Below are positions 17,645-26,595 of a stretch of DNA of 64,000 nucleotides, in pieces (position 1 is the stretch's first letter; every line of letters begins with the position of its first letter). The position numbers and the translations under genes are program-made. The DNA comes from B30-G6 sp963701385 (GTDB lineage Bacteria; Desulfobacterota; Desulfobacteria; Desulfobacterales; B30-G6). Location: positions 310,001 through 374,000 of the forward strand of contig CAVOZW010000027.1 of assembly GCA_963701385.1 (NCBI GenBank). The letters are read 5' to 3'. Under the pieces are notes generated by a model. It was not told the DNA's origin, did not search any database, and was given only the letters and a program-made list of their open reading frames with translations.

Positions 17645-19570
17645 GCAGCTCCTTCCATGGTGTAAAATGCCATTTCGGCCTCCACGGTGGTGGTCTGGCC
17701 GTCCTGATACTGGAAAAATGCCTCGATCTTTTTGCTGCTGACGCTTAGATCGTAAAGGGCATCGTAAAGGTCTTTGTATTTTTCCATGACAAATTTTCTG
17801 CGCAGTTTGCCTGTCTTGGTCAGTTCACCGTCGTCCATGTCCAGCAGTTTGTAGAGCAACAGCAAAGCGAATGATTTTAAAATGATCTTTTTCAGCACGC
17901 GCGTTGACGTCGGCTACCGCCCCCTTGAGCAGCTCCGCGACCTCCTGGTTGCCGGAAAGATCCATGTAGGTGGTAAAGGATATCCCCCGGTCTTCAGCCC
18001 ATTTGCCCACCACGATGGGATCTATGTTGATCAGGGCAGACACGAAGTCCCGTTTGTCACCGAAAATGACCGCCTCCTTGATATAGGGGCTGAATTTGAG
18101 CTTGTTCTCCAGAAACATGGGACTGAACATATCCCCCTGGCTGTTGTGCATCACGTCCGCCACCCGATCGATAACCACCAGGTGACCGTTTTCGTCGAGG
18201 TAACCGGCGTCGCCCGAATGAAGCCAGCCGCCTTCCAGGAGCTCTGCGGTCTTTTCCGGCAGTTTGTAATACCCGATACAGACCGAAGGGGAACGGGAGA
18301 GGATTTCGCCCATTTCGGAAATCTGGCACTCGGTCTCCGGCAAGGGCTTGCCCACCGTGTCGGGGCGCACATCGCCGTCTCTGTGCATGTAGGCAATGCC
18401 CACGATTTCGGTCTGGCCGTATATCTGTTTCAGGTTGACGCCAATGGCCTGGTAAAAAGTGAACAGCTCAGGGCCCAGCGCCGCACCACCGGTGTAGGCC
18501 CGCCGCAGTCGCCTTAGGCCGATCTGGTTGATCAGCGGGTCCATTACCAGGGTCTTTCCCAGCCAGGCCATGAAACGCAGGGATGCGGGCATTCGTTGCC
18601 CGCTCATCCGGTAGCGGGCGGCCCGCTCCCCTATTTTGATGAATTTATTGTAAACCAGCCGGTTCAACCAGTAGGATTCGTCGATTTTCAGCCATATCTG
18701 CGAGCGTATGGTTTCGTATATCCGGGGTGCGCCGAACATGAAATGGGGCCCGACTTCCTTGAGATCCTCCATACTGGTTTCCACAGACTCCGGGAAATTG
18801 ATGGTAATACCGGTGGCCATGGCCACACCGAAAGAGTTCATCTGCTCACCGATCCAGGCAAACGGCAGAAAGGAAAGGTACTCGTCGGTGTCTTCCAGGC
18901 GATCCACCTTGGAAATTTGAATCCCCATGTTGATGTAGTTTTTGTGGGTCATCATGGAAGCCTTGGGAAGCCCGGTGGTGCCGGATGTCAAGCAAAAGTG
19001 ACAAACATCGTCAGGTTTCCCCTGGTCGATCAGGGTGTCATATCTTGTCGGATCTTCAGCATCTGACGCTGCGCCTATTTCATACAGATCTTCAATGAAA
19101 AGATACCAGTCGTCGGACCGGTAGTTACGCATGCCGCGCGGATCTTCGTAGATGACGTTGCGCACATTTGGAATTCGGTCACGGACATCGACCAGTTTGT
19201 CCACCTGTTCCTGGTCGTCGCAGAAAACGGCCGTGACATCCATGTAATTGATCAGGTCAGCGATCTCGTCGGGCAGGGTTGTCTGGTAAATCCCGGCCGA
19301 GACCGCTCCGATGGACTGGGCGCCGATGGCCATAAACAGCATTTGCGGGATGTTGTCCCCGATCAAGGCCAGTTTGTCTCCCTTTTTGACGCCCACCTTC
19401 TCGAGCCCTAAAGCGATTTTTTTTACGTATTCATAATAGTCGTTCCAGGTGTAGTTGTTCCAGAACCCGAAATCCTTTTCGCGCACAGCGACTTTCGATC
19501 CGGTCTCTTTTACCCGCCAGCGCAGCAGCTGCGGAATCGTATATTTCAAAAGTTCAGATGTGTCTTTCAT
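17641..19570 (-). pseudogene. long-chain-type AMP-forming acyl-CoA synthetase, frameshift near the 3' end
   Basis: About 640 residues once joined. Motifs: A3 FCLTSGTTGLPKASMMTHKN, A5 QIYGQTEIVGIAY, A7 GGWLHSGDAGYLDENGHLVV, A8 DRVADVMHNSQGDMFSPMFL. The frame breaks near 17855-17872: RAEKDHFKIIRF should continue LLLYKLLDMDDGELTKTGKL, which lies in the next frame and runs to TAG/TGA near 17641. Only the last 70-75 residues are affected, so a truncated product would lose the mobile C-terminal part. Operon position between livG and livH is typical of organic-acid uptake and activation loci in Deltaproteobacteria. Confidence 0.87.
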
Positions 19571-19576
19571 GCCGGT

Positions 19577-20338
19577 CTAATCTTCTCCAATGTAGGCTTC
19601 GATAACCTGGGGTATTTTTACCACCTCTGCAGGCGTTCCGGAGCCGATCAGTTCGCCGAAATCGAGCACACAGATACGATCCGATATGTCCATGACCACG
19701 CCCAGGTCGTGTTCCACCAGGACAACCGTTGCCTTTCGCTCCTTCTGGATGTCGATGACAAAGCGCACCATGTCCTCTTTTTCTTCGATGTTCATGCCCG
19801 CCATGGGTTCGTCGAGCAGGAGCAGTTTCGGGGCCAGGGTGAGGGCGCGGGCGACTTCGACCCGCTTTTGAATCCCGTAGCTGAGGTTACCCACCGTGTG
19901 CTTGCGATAGGGCTCCAGTTCCATAAAATCGATAACTTCTTCCACATAGCGCCGATTTTTTGATTCCTCTCTGGATGCTTTCCCCGAATAAAACAGGGCC
20001 TGCAAAAGGTTGTAGTGCAGGTTTTGATGTCGCGCCAGCATCAGGTTGTCCAGAACGGTCATACCCCTGAACAATTCAAGGTTCTGAAAAGCGCGTGCGA
20101 TGCCCAAACTGGATACCTGGTGCGGACTGGCCTTGGAAAGCTTTCGATCCCCGTAATATATGTCGCCTGATGTGGGATGGTAAAACCCGGAGATACAGTT
20201 GAGCAGGCTGGTTTTCCCGGCTCCGTTGGGCCCGATGATGGAGGTGATCAGGCCGGGTGTGATGTCGATGTTCACATTTGAAAGTGCTGCCAATCCACCG
20301 AAGGTGAGTGTAACATTCTCAATTTTTAATCTGGCCAT
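19577..20338 (-). CDS. livG: LivG-type ABC transporter ATPase
   Basis: 253 aa, intact. Walker A IIGPNGAGKTSLLNCISGFY, signature NLSYGIQKRVEVARALTLAP, Walker B KLLLLDEPMAGMNIEE and the switch histidine in VVLVEHDLGVVMDIS. C-terminal IGSGTPAEVVKIPQVIEAYIG is typical of LivG. It is the first gene of a minus-strand operon that runs livG, acyl-CoA synthetase, livH, livM, receptor, livF, usp, ligase, ACT protein. Confidence 0.95.
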   Translation of the reverse strand: MARLKIENVTLTFGGLAALSNVNIDITPGLITSIIGPNGAGKTSLLNCISGFYHPTSGDIYYGDRKLSKASPHQVSSLGIARAFQNLELFRGMTVLDNLMLARHQNLHYNLLQALFYSGKASREESKNRRYVEEVIDFMELEPYRKHTVGNLSYGIQKRVEVARALTLAPKLLLLDEPMAGMNIEEKEDMVRFVIDIQKERKATVVLVEHDLGVVMDISDRICVLDFGELIGSGTPAEVVKIPQVIEAYIGED

Positions 20339-20673
20339 GGTTAAATCGTGTTCAACAGCTAATATTGATTATCGTAAAATAAAAAGAATCCGAAAGCATG
20401 TGTAAGGGTTGTGATCTGTTTCAGATCCATTTCTGCGAGCGTATTGTGTTTTCATATTTATAATATGAATAAAATTCATTTTAGAAAACATATCTTATAT
20501 CCGATGCCTTATATAAGATCAAGTAATTAAATTCCTTTCATTGTGTTTATTGCGATGCTCAGCGATATATTTTGGACGGATAAATCTGTCGCGCAGTTGG
20601 ATCATGACAACAATTGTGACTACGTTATAGCTATATGCTAAGGTTTGTCAAACAATAATAGCGCCCAACGATT
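20339..20673. promoter_or_regulatory. AT-rich promoter region with a 9-bp dyad operator upstream of livG
   Basis: No gene is seen in these 335 bp. ATCTTATAT (20492-20500) and ATATAAGAT (20511-20519) form a perfect 9-bp inverted repeat with a 10-bp spacer, a good operator candidate for the long minus-strand operon. A further palindrome ATGAAT-AAA-ATTCAT lies at 20467-20481. The core CTTATATAAG also occurs at 31515-31524 in front of the phenylphosphate synthase genes, which might point to a shared regulator. Confidence 0.5.
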
Positions 20674-21324
20674 TTATAATATGACCACTTTTTTAACGTA
20701 ATTGACAATTTCTTCGGGTTCATCCATGAAGTGCAGAATCTCCATGTCCTGCGGTGACACCCGTTTGTCTGCCAGAAGTTTGTTTTCGATCCATTTCTTC
20801 ATACCGCCCCAGTGGTGGCTGTCCACCAGGATGATCGGAAGCGGCCGGATGCGATGGGTTTGAACCAGGGTAATGACTTCGAACAATTCATCGAGCGTCC
20901 CAAACCCTCCGGGCATGGCGATGAAGGCCGTGGCATATTTAATGAACATGACCTTTCGAATGAAAAAATATTTGAATTCCAGACACACATTCGCATATTT
21001 GTTCGGTTTCTGCTCAAAGGGAAGATGAATGTTGAGACCGGCCGATGTGCCGCCGGCCGAGGCCGCCCCCTTGTTGGCCGCCTCCATGACCCCGCCGCCG
21101 CCGCCCGTGATGACGGCAAACTTGTTTTCCGCAAAACGCCGGGCGATTTCTTCTGTTTTGAGATAAATGGGGTCCTCCGGGGGAATCCGGGCCGACCCGA
21201 AGATACTTACCGCCGGTCCCAGATCGTGGAGCGCTTCAACGCCATCCACGAATTCTCCCATAATCTTGAATAGACGCCACGATTCCCCCAGTTTAAAATC
21301 ATCGATAACAAATTGTTTTTCCAT
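20674..21324 (-). CDS. LOG-family (TIGR00730) nucleotide phosphoribohydrolase-like protein
   Basis: 216 aa Rossmann-like protein with the two family motifs: ITGGGGGVMEAANKGAASAG (about residues 74-93) and MPGGFGTLDELFE, the PGGxGTxxE motif with the catalytic-type Arg/Glu region. Members were once called lysine decarboxylases, but characterised ones cleave nucleotide 5'-monophosphates to free base (cytokinin-type LOG activity). It lies 170 bp beyond the selenoprotein gene in the same direction. Confidence 0.88.
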   Translation of the reverse strand: MEKQFVIDDFKLGESWRLFKIMGEFVDGVEALHDLGPAVSIFGSARIPPEDPIYLKTEEIARRFAENKFAVITGGGGGVMEAANKGAASAGGTSAGLNIHLPFEQKPNKYANVCLEFKYFFIRKVMFIKYATAFIAMPGGFGTLDELFEVITLVQTHRIRPLPIILVDSHHWGGMKKWIENKLLADKRVSPQDMEILHFMDEPEEIVNYVKKVVIL

Positions 21325-21495
21325 TCATATTTCCTGTTTTTTTGTAAGCCATATTGCTTGATTAAACCCAGATACCCGGCTAGGTGGACCAGACAGTTCA
21401 GAAAACAGACGTCAGGAGACAGCATGATTCTGAATTCTGGATCCTGGCTTCTTTCTCAAAGTGCGTCCGGCAGACTGCCGGATGGTCTAAACCCT

Positions 21496-21714
21496 TCACC
21501 CTTTCCCGTTATAACCGATGACCACTTGTCCCTGATCAACGATCACCGGGACTTTACGGTCTCCTTTTGAATAGGTCAACATGCGCGCCATCTGTGAGGC
21601 GTCTGACAATACGTCATGATACACGACCATTCGACCCGCCTTGGCAAAAGCTTCCCGAGCTTCGGTGGTATACGGTCAGGTATTTTTACCGAAAACAATG
21701 ATCTTTTCCGCCAT
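21496..21714 (-). CDS. Uxx-star-type glutaredoxin-like selenoprotein (in-frame UGA)
   Basis: The frame starts at ATG 21714 (RBS GGGAGGAC) and reads MAEKIIVFGKNT, then UGA (21676-21678), then PYTTEAREAFAKAGRMVVYH and on to KVPVIVDQGQVVIGYNGKG and a UGA stop: 72 residues with Sec at 13. Both halves make one thioredoxin-fold domain (beta-alpha-beta, then the cis-Pro VPVIV strand and a Gly-rich end). The redox position, normally Cys in CPYT/CPYC, is exactly the UGA. The family is known as a small glutaredoxin-like (seleno)protein family. A candidate bacterial SECIS follows. A point mutation of Cys to stop is the alternative but would need TGC/TGT to TGA at just this codon. Confidence 0.82.
21648..21678 (-). 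promoter_or_regulatory. candidate bacterial SECIS of the glutaredoxin-like selenoprotein
   Basis: In the mRNA, 18 nt after the UGA, AAGCU pairs with AGCUU (extendable by a G-U pair) around a five-base loop CGGGA with G at its second position. Distance and a G early in the loop fit the loose bacterial SECIS rules. The stem is short, so support is moderate. Confidence 0.5.
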
Positions 21715-22102
21715 GACGTCCTCCCTTCTTTAACCGTACTGTGGGCGTTAAACATGTGGCGACACGGCTGGAGGGCTTCGAGTGAGCCTCAACCGAATGC
21801 CTCGTCAAAACGTCTTGCTGTAAGGTTCTTCAATGAACACTCAAGCGGGCTTTTAAATCAGTGATTTGCCAGTTGCGAATATTATTATAAATACCTTGTA
21901 AACTCAGACAATTATCACAACACAAAATTTATTAGCAGCAAATACCGTGAATGTCAACGATTGCGGATTGACAATTGAACGACGAATTGATTAAATCGAG
22001 TGCTTTTGTGACAGGCTATTAAGCTTTAGCCTATTAGACCATAGGCCGTTAACCGTCTAGCACCGAACAGTCTAAAAACCTGTCGATAGCAGACCACATA
22101 TT
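21715..22102. other. divergent intergenic region; degenerate REP-like palindrome
   Basis: No gene is seen. Around 21800-21836 the minus strand reads TGAAGAACCTTACAGCAAG, close to the first arm of the REP-like hairpin at 8507-8552. The part from 21870 to 21990 is AT-rich and should carry the promoters for the selenoprotein gene on one side and the HPr gene on the other. Small self-complementary TAGGCTATTAAGCTTTAGCC-like text lies near 22012-22050. Confidence 0.35.
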
Positions 22103-22384
22103 ATGACTATAACGCAACAAACACTTTCAAAGGAAGTCACCGTGGTCAATGACCTTGGCATGCACGCAAGGTCTGCAGCAAAAATTGCCGAACTGGCCAG
22201 GAATGCCACCTCGAAGGTCTGGGTGCAGAAAAACGAAGACAAGGTGGATGCCCGGAGCATCCTGGACATCCTGACGCTGGCAGCCCAAAAAGGTTCGAAA
22301 CTGACCATTATGATTGATGACAGATCGGACATGCAGACCCTCAACCACATTGTCGAACTCGTACAGGATGGATTTGGAGAATAA
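22103..22384 (+). CDS. ptsH: HPr phosphocarrier protein
   Basis: 93 aa. The phospho-accepting histidine is His21 in VVNDLGMHARSAAKIAELA and the regulatory-site region DARSILDILTLAAQKGSKL holds a serine at the HPr kinase site. Six bases separate its stop from the enzyme I gene, so they are cotranscribed. No sugar-specific EII genes are seen, so a regulatory PTS is likely, as is usual in this group. Confidence 0.93.
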   Translation: MTITQQTLSKEVTVVNDLGMHARSAAKIAELARNATSKVWVQKNEDKVDARSILDILTLAAQKGSKLTIMIDDRSDMQTLNHIVELVQDGFGE

Positions 22385-22390
22385 AACCGG

Positions 22391-24160
22391 ATGTCGGACA
22401 GCGAAAAACAGCCTGAAATTGTATTAACCGGAATCAGCGCCTCCCCCGGAATATGCATTGGCAAGGCCTACCTGGTGGATCGGGAAGGCGTGGATGTCAT
22501 TAAGCGATATCAAATCCCTGAACAAGGACTTCAGAAAGAGAAAAACCGCTTTAAAAAGGCGGTTAAAAAGGCCAAGTCAGAGCTCAATGACATTATTGCC
22601 AATATACCCGAAGGCCTGTATCAGCATTCCGATATTCTTAAATCCCATATGGTGCTGCTGGAGGACAAAATGTTCTTTGACCGCACCCTTGATACCATCG
22701 ATCAGGAAAGGGTGAACGCTGAATGGGCTCTCAAGAAGGTCGTATCCAAGGTCAAGTCTATGTTTCAGGATATTTCCGACCCCTATTTGAAAGACAGGGA
22801 AACCGATGTTGTGCATGTCTCGGATAGGATCATGACGCACCTTTCGGGGGGCAACTCGGTTAAAATCGCCGACATCGACAAGCGTGTCATTCTGGTGGCA
22901 CACGATCTGTCCCCTGCCCAGACCAGCCAGATCAATCTCGAACGTATCAAGGGATTCATAACGGTTCGGGGCGGGATTACCTCTCACACCAGCATCATTG
23001 CCAGGACCCTGGGAATTCCTGCCGTCCAGGGGGTTGCGGACGTAACAAATCAAATACACACCGACGATATCATCATCGTGGACGGCTCGGTGGGAAAGGT
23101 TGTCGTCAACCCTTCCGAACAGACCCTGCTTGCATATGCAGAACGCCGGGAGCGATTTGAATCGTTTCGGGCCAGCATTGCCAGAATCAGCCATCGGCCG
23201 GCTGAAACCCTTGACGGACTTCGAATTCGAGTGATGGGCAACATCGAGCAACCCGAACAGGTCGTCTCGGTTATCGATAACGGCGGGGAAGGGATTGGTT
23301 TATACCGGACCGAATTCCAATACCTTTCACGTGCTGCCTTCCCGAACGAAGACGAGCTCTTCGACAAGTACCAGGACGTGGTGGAGGTCATGCCTTCGGC
23401 ACCTGTGACGATTCGGACGCTTGACATCAACGGTGACAAGGCCGTCCACAACTCAAGTCGGGCAGAGTCCAATCCTGTATTGGGACTGCGGGCCATCCGC
23501 TATTGCCTAAAGCGCCCGGAAGTGTTCAAAACTCAGTTGAGGGCCATTTTACGGGCAGCCGTCTTCGGAAACGTCCGGGTCCTCTTTCCCATGATATCGA
23601 CCTACGACGAACTCATGGCATCCAAAAACATGCTGGAGCAGGCCATGGAGACCCTGGACAAGTCGGGTATTGAATTCAACCGTGACGTTTCAGTCGGCGT
23701 GATGATCGAAGTGCCGTCCCTGGCGATCATGGCGGACATGATCGCCCCGGAAGTCGATTTCTTCAGCATCGGCACCAACGATCTCATTCAGTATTCCATG
23801 GCGGTGGACAGGACCAATAAAGAAGTGGCCCATCTTTACAATCCGCTTCATCCTGCTATTTTACGAATGCTGAAGTTCGTATCCGACGCCGCCAAGAATC
23901 ACAAAGTGCCACTCTTCATGTGCGGCGAAATGGCTGGCGATCCGTTCAATCTCCCCATTCTGATGGGTTTGGGTTTGGACGAGTTGAGCATGAACCCGCA
24001 GGCAATCCCCATGGCGAAGAATGTCATACGATCCCTCTCCGCAGCGGAAACCCGGCCATTTTTAAAGAAGGCCCTCAGGCAAACCACCGCCAGGGACGTT
24101 GAAAACCTCATCCGTGACGCATACGGAGAGACGATAAAAAATGCGACATCTCCGGGATAA
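22391..24160 (+). CDS. ptsI: PTS enzyme I (phosphoenolpyruvate-protein phosphotransferase)
   Basis: 589 aa, full length. Order: N-terminal HPr-binding helices, the phosphohistidine loop GGITSHTSIIARTLGIP with His199, and the PEP-binding TIM barrel with GEGIGLYRTEFQYLSR, VPSLAIMADMIAPEVDFFSI, GTNDLIQYSMAVDR and the catalytic-cysteine strand FMCGEMAGDP. It transfers phosphate from PEP to the HPr encoded just upstream. Confidence 0.95.
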   Translation: MSDSEKQPEIVLTGISASPGICIGKAYLVDREGVDVIKRYQIPEQGLQKEKNRFKKAVKKAKSELNDIIANIPEGLYQHSDILKSHMVLLEDKMFFDRTLDTIDQERVNAEWALKKVVSKVKSMFQDISDPYLKDRETDVVHVSDRIMTHLSGGNSVKIADIDKRVILVAHDLSPAQTSQINLERIKGFITVRGGITSHTSIIARTLGIPAVQGVADVTNQIHTDDIIIVDGSVGKVVVNPSEQTLLAYAERRERFESFRASIARISHRPAETLDGLRIRVMGNIEQPEQVVSVIDNGGEGIGLYRTEFQYLSRAAFPNEDELFDKYQDVVEVMPSAPVTIRTLDINGDKAVHNSSRAESNPVLGLRAIRYCLKRPEVFKTQLRAILRAAVFGNVRVLFPMISTYDELMASKNMLEQAMETLDKSGIEFNRDVSVGVMIEVPSLAIMADMIAPEVDFFSIGTNDLIQYSMAVDRTNKEVAHLYNPLHPAILRMLKFVSDAAKNHKVPLFMCGEMAGDPFNLPILMGLGLDELSMNPQAIPMAKNVIRSLSAAETRPFLKKALRQTTARDVENLIRDAYGETIKNATSPG

Positions 24161-24214
24161 CAATATGAAGACTATAGGACAGCCTTGCGATTCTATTTCA
24201 GGAGTTAACCATCC

Positions 24215-24676
24215 ATGAACCAGGAGCGCATCAAAAAGGTCGCTGAAAACCGTAAGGCGCGACACGATTATCATATCGAGGATACCTTTGAGGCTGGAAT
24301 CGTGCTGCTGGGTACCGAAGTCAAGTCACTCCGAATCGGTCGTGCCAACCTGAAAGACTCGTACGCCAAAGTCACCAACGGCGAGGTTTTCGCACACCAA
24401 ATTCACATCGGGGTCTACCCGTTTGCCTACTACGACAACCACGAACCGTTGCGGGTGAGAAAACTCCTTTTAAAACACCATGAAATCAAAAGGCTTTATG
24501 GTAAAGTCAATGAGAAGGGATATTCGCTGATACCCTTGAGCATCTATTTCAAGGGTGGCAAGGCCAAAATGACCCTGGCCCTGGCAAAAGGAAAACGTAA
24601 ATTCGATAAACGGGAAACCATCCGCAAGCGCGACGAAAAACGGGATTTGGATCGTCAGATAAAAGAATACAAATAA
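24215..24676 (+). CDS. smpB: tmRNA-binding protein SmpB
   Basis: 153 aa with all family hallmarks: KVAENRKARHDYHIEDTFEA, GIVLLGTEVKSLRIGRANLK, HIGVYPFAYYDNHEPLRVRK and the basic tail AKGKRKFDKRETIRKRDEKR. It works with tmRNA in rescuing stalled ribosomes. No tmRNA gene is seen in the following 200 bases. A double-hairpin element follows its stop directly. Confidence 0.97.
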   Translation: MNQERIKKVAENRKARHDYHIEDTFEAGIVLLGTEVKSLRIGRANLKDSYAKVTNGEVFAHQIHIGVYPFAYYDNHEPLRVRKLLLKHHEIKRLYGKVNEKGYSLIPLSIYFKGGKAKMTLALAKGKRKFDKRETIRKRDEKRDLDRQIKEYK

Positions 24677-24720
24677 AATCGCGGCGCGATTTTATGAAAC
24701 GCGGCGCTGCCGCTATTTAT
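24674..24720 (+). repeat. 3'-UTR double-hairpin repeat, copy C (after smpB)
   Basis: AAAATCGC-GGC-GCGATTTT (8-bp perfect stem) begins at the TAA of smpB and is followed by ACGCGGCGCTGCCGCTATTT. The second hairpin and its ATTTA tail match copy A almost exactly. No long T run follows, so it is more likely a processed 3' end or a mobile REP-like element than a classic terminator. Confidence 0.6.
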
Positions 24721-24884
24721 TGCAATTGTCATCATCTCACTTAACGATAAGTTATTATAACAACTTTCGGGATTAAGCGAATGCAAAATGAGTCATCCCA
24801 TGGCACTTTGCGAACGCGCCCCAAGGCCTGCTAATATTGAATACGATAGAGCCCCTAATAGGGTGCGGGTGATGGAGTCTACAC

Positions 24885-25262
24885 ATGTCCCAAAGAAAAA
24901 CGCCGAGCGGGTCTGAAAACCGTGAGCGGGTTGTCGCCCAGGCCCGCCGCGACCAGTTGCACCGCGAAAAAAGCTATCGGGAAAGGGCTCTCAAGATGTT
25001 TCCCTGGATCTGCGGCCGCTGTGGCCGCGAATTTACAGGGCAACGCGTTCGAGAGCTGACCGTACATCACAAGGATCACAACCACGACAACAACCCGCCT
25101 GACGGGAGCAACTGGGAATTGCTCTGCATATACTGCCACGACAACGAACACGCACGGGACCAGGTGGCTGAGTGGTATGATCAGGATGACCCGAATACTG
25201 AGCAGCAACCGGCGTCCGGCCACAAGCCGTTTGCCGGCCTGGCCGATCTATTGAAAAAATAA
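24885..25262 (+). CDS. YajD-type HNH nuclease-like protein
   Basis: 125 aa. The HNH core is clear: CGRCGREFTG (first Cys pair), LTVHHKDHNHDNNPPDGSN (His-His...Asn) and LLCIYCHDNEH (second Cys pair with His). YajD-like proteins are small HNH proteins of unclear role found in many genomes outside any mobile element. It is followed 22 bp later by a Tm-1-like gene. Confidence 0.88.
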   Translation: MSQRKTPSGSENRERVVAQARRDQLHREKSYRERALKMFPWICGRCGREFTGQRVRELTVHHKDHNHDNNPPDGSNWELLCIYCHDNEHARDQVAEWYDQDDPNTEQQPASGHKPFAGLADLLKK

Positions 25263-25284
25263 TACCAGAACAGAAGGGGTTTGG

Positions 25285-26496
25285 ATGAATAAAGTGCCTG
25301 CAGTAGCCGTTGTCGGTACATTCGATTCAAAAGGAGAGGAACATTTGTTTCTCAAAAACCGTATTGAAGCATTGGGGCTCCAGGTGCTAACCGTCAATGT
25401 TGGCACCAAAGAACCCATTCCGTTCGATGTGTCCTATGACCTGTATGCGTTGATGAAAAAGAACGGCAACCTGGATGACGGCAACAGAGACAAAGCCATT
25501 CAGGGCATGATCCGTGAAGGCATAAAATTACTACATCAACTGAACCGCGATGGCAAAATCCACGGCATGATATCTGCCGGCGGTGGAAGTGGAACCCACC
25601 TCAGTTCCAGTATCATGCGCGCGCTTCCTCTTGGCATTCCAAAGGTGATGGTTTCAACCGTTGCCTCTCGAGATATGAAGCACACCGTCGGTACCAAGGA
25701 CATCACTATGATACACAGTGTGGTGGATCTGCTCGGGGTGAACAGCATTTCCGGAATGATTCTGGACAAGGCGGCAGCAGCCATTTGCGGCATGACCCGT
25801 AGTCAATGGAAACCGGACACTGAGAAAAGACGCATTGCATTGTCTTTTTTTGGCTTCATCACCCAATCGGCGCAGGCAGTCAAAAAGGAACTGGAACGAT
25901 TGGATTATGAGGTGATTCCGTTTCATGCCAATGGTACCGGAGGGATGGCCATGGAGGAGCTGGCAGCGGAAGGATATTTTCATGGCATCCTCGATCTGGC
26001 AACCCATGAACTGGCCGACGCGTTAATGGATGGTTACTGCAGCGGCATCGGGCCAGGCCGTTTCGAGCCAAGCCCGGGGAAAATGATTCCCCGGTTGGTT
26101 ACGCCGGGAGGCCTTGACTGTGCCGTGCTCGAGTTTACGCGCCGGCATATTCCAGAAGCATACAAAGACCGCAAGGTTTTCTTTTATGACTTCAGATCCG
26201 CCATTCGCCTGACGCTTGAAGAGAGTCGCATATTGGCTGAACAACTGTCTGAAAAGCTGAATAAGGCTGTATCCGATGTTCGTGTTCTCGTCCCCACGCG
26301 GGGTTGGTCCGAAGCAGACAAGGCAGGCGGGCCACTGTACGACCCTGAAACCAATGCATATCTTATTCGAATATTCAAAGAAAACTTGCACAACCATATT
26401 CAGCTCCAAGAGGTCGATCTGCACATCAACGACCCTGTCTTTGCACGAATGGCCGCCAATGTAATGGATCAGATGATCACAGGGCTCGCAAAGTAA
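25285..26496 (+). CDS. Tm-1-like (UPF0261) ATP-binding protein, paralogue 1
   Basis: 403 aa. Two-part architecture of the Tm-1-like family: an N-terminal ATP-binding domain (VVGTFDSKGEEHLFLKNRIE, MISAGGGSGTHLSSSIMRAL, LPLGIPKVMVSTVASRDMKH, GTKDITMIHSVVDLLGVNSI) and a C-terminal half with FHANGTGGMAMEELAAEGYF. The founding member is the tomato Tm-1 virus-resistance protein; bacterial roles are largely unknown, often in catabolic clusters. It is one of three paralogues in this window, and the DUF89 gene separates it from the second. Confidence 0.88.
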   Translation: MNKVPAVAVVGTFDSKGEEHLFLKNRIEALGLQVLTVNVGTKEPIPFDVSYDLYALMKKNGNLDDGNRDKAIQGMIREGIKLLHQLNRDGKIHGMISAGGGSGTHLSSSIMRALPLGIPKVMVSTVASRDMKHTVGTKDITMIHSVVDLLGVNSISGMILDKAAAAICGMTRSQWKPDTEKRRIALSFFGFITQSAQAVKKELERLDYEVIPFHANGTGGMAMEELAAEGYFHGILDLATHELADALMDGYCSGIGPGRFEPSPGKMIPRLVTPGGLDCAVLEFTRRHIPEAYKDRKVFFYDFRSAIRLTLEESRILAEQLSEKLNKAVSDVRVLVPTRGWSEADKAGGPLYDPETNAYLIRIFKENLHNHIQLQEVDLHINDPVFARMAANVMDQMITGLAK

Positions 26497-26595
26497 TATC
26501 CGGGTTTGCAGGTTCTGGTACCAATGAATTCCGATAAGGATATGCTGAGACACATATTCGCTTTCTGGATCATCTCCAAAAGAGTTGATCTAAAT

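Noticed and set aside
24677..24884. tmRNA gene after smpB
   Set aside because: No tRNA-like ends or tag reading frame are seen; the stretch holds the double-hairpin element and AT-rich DNA.
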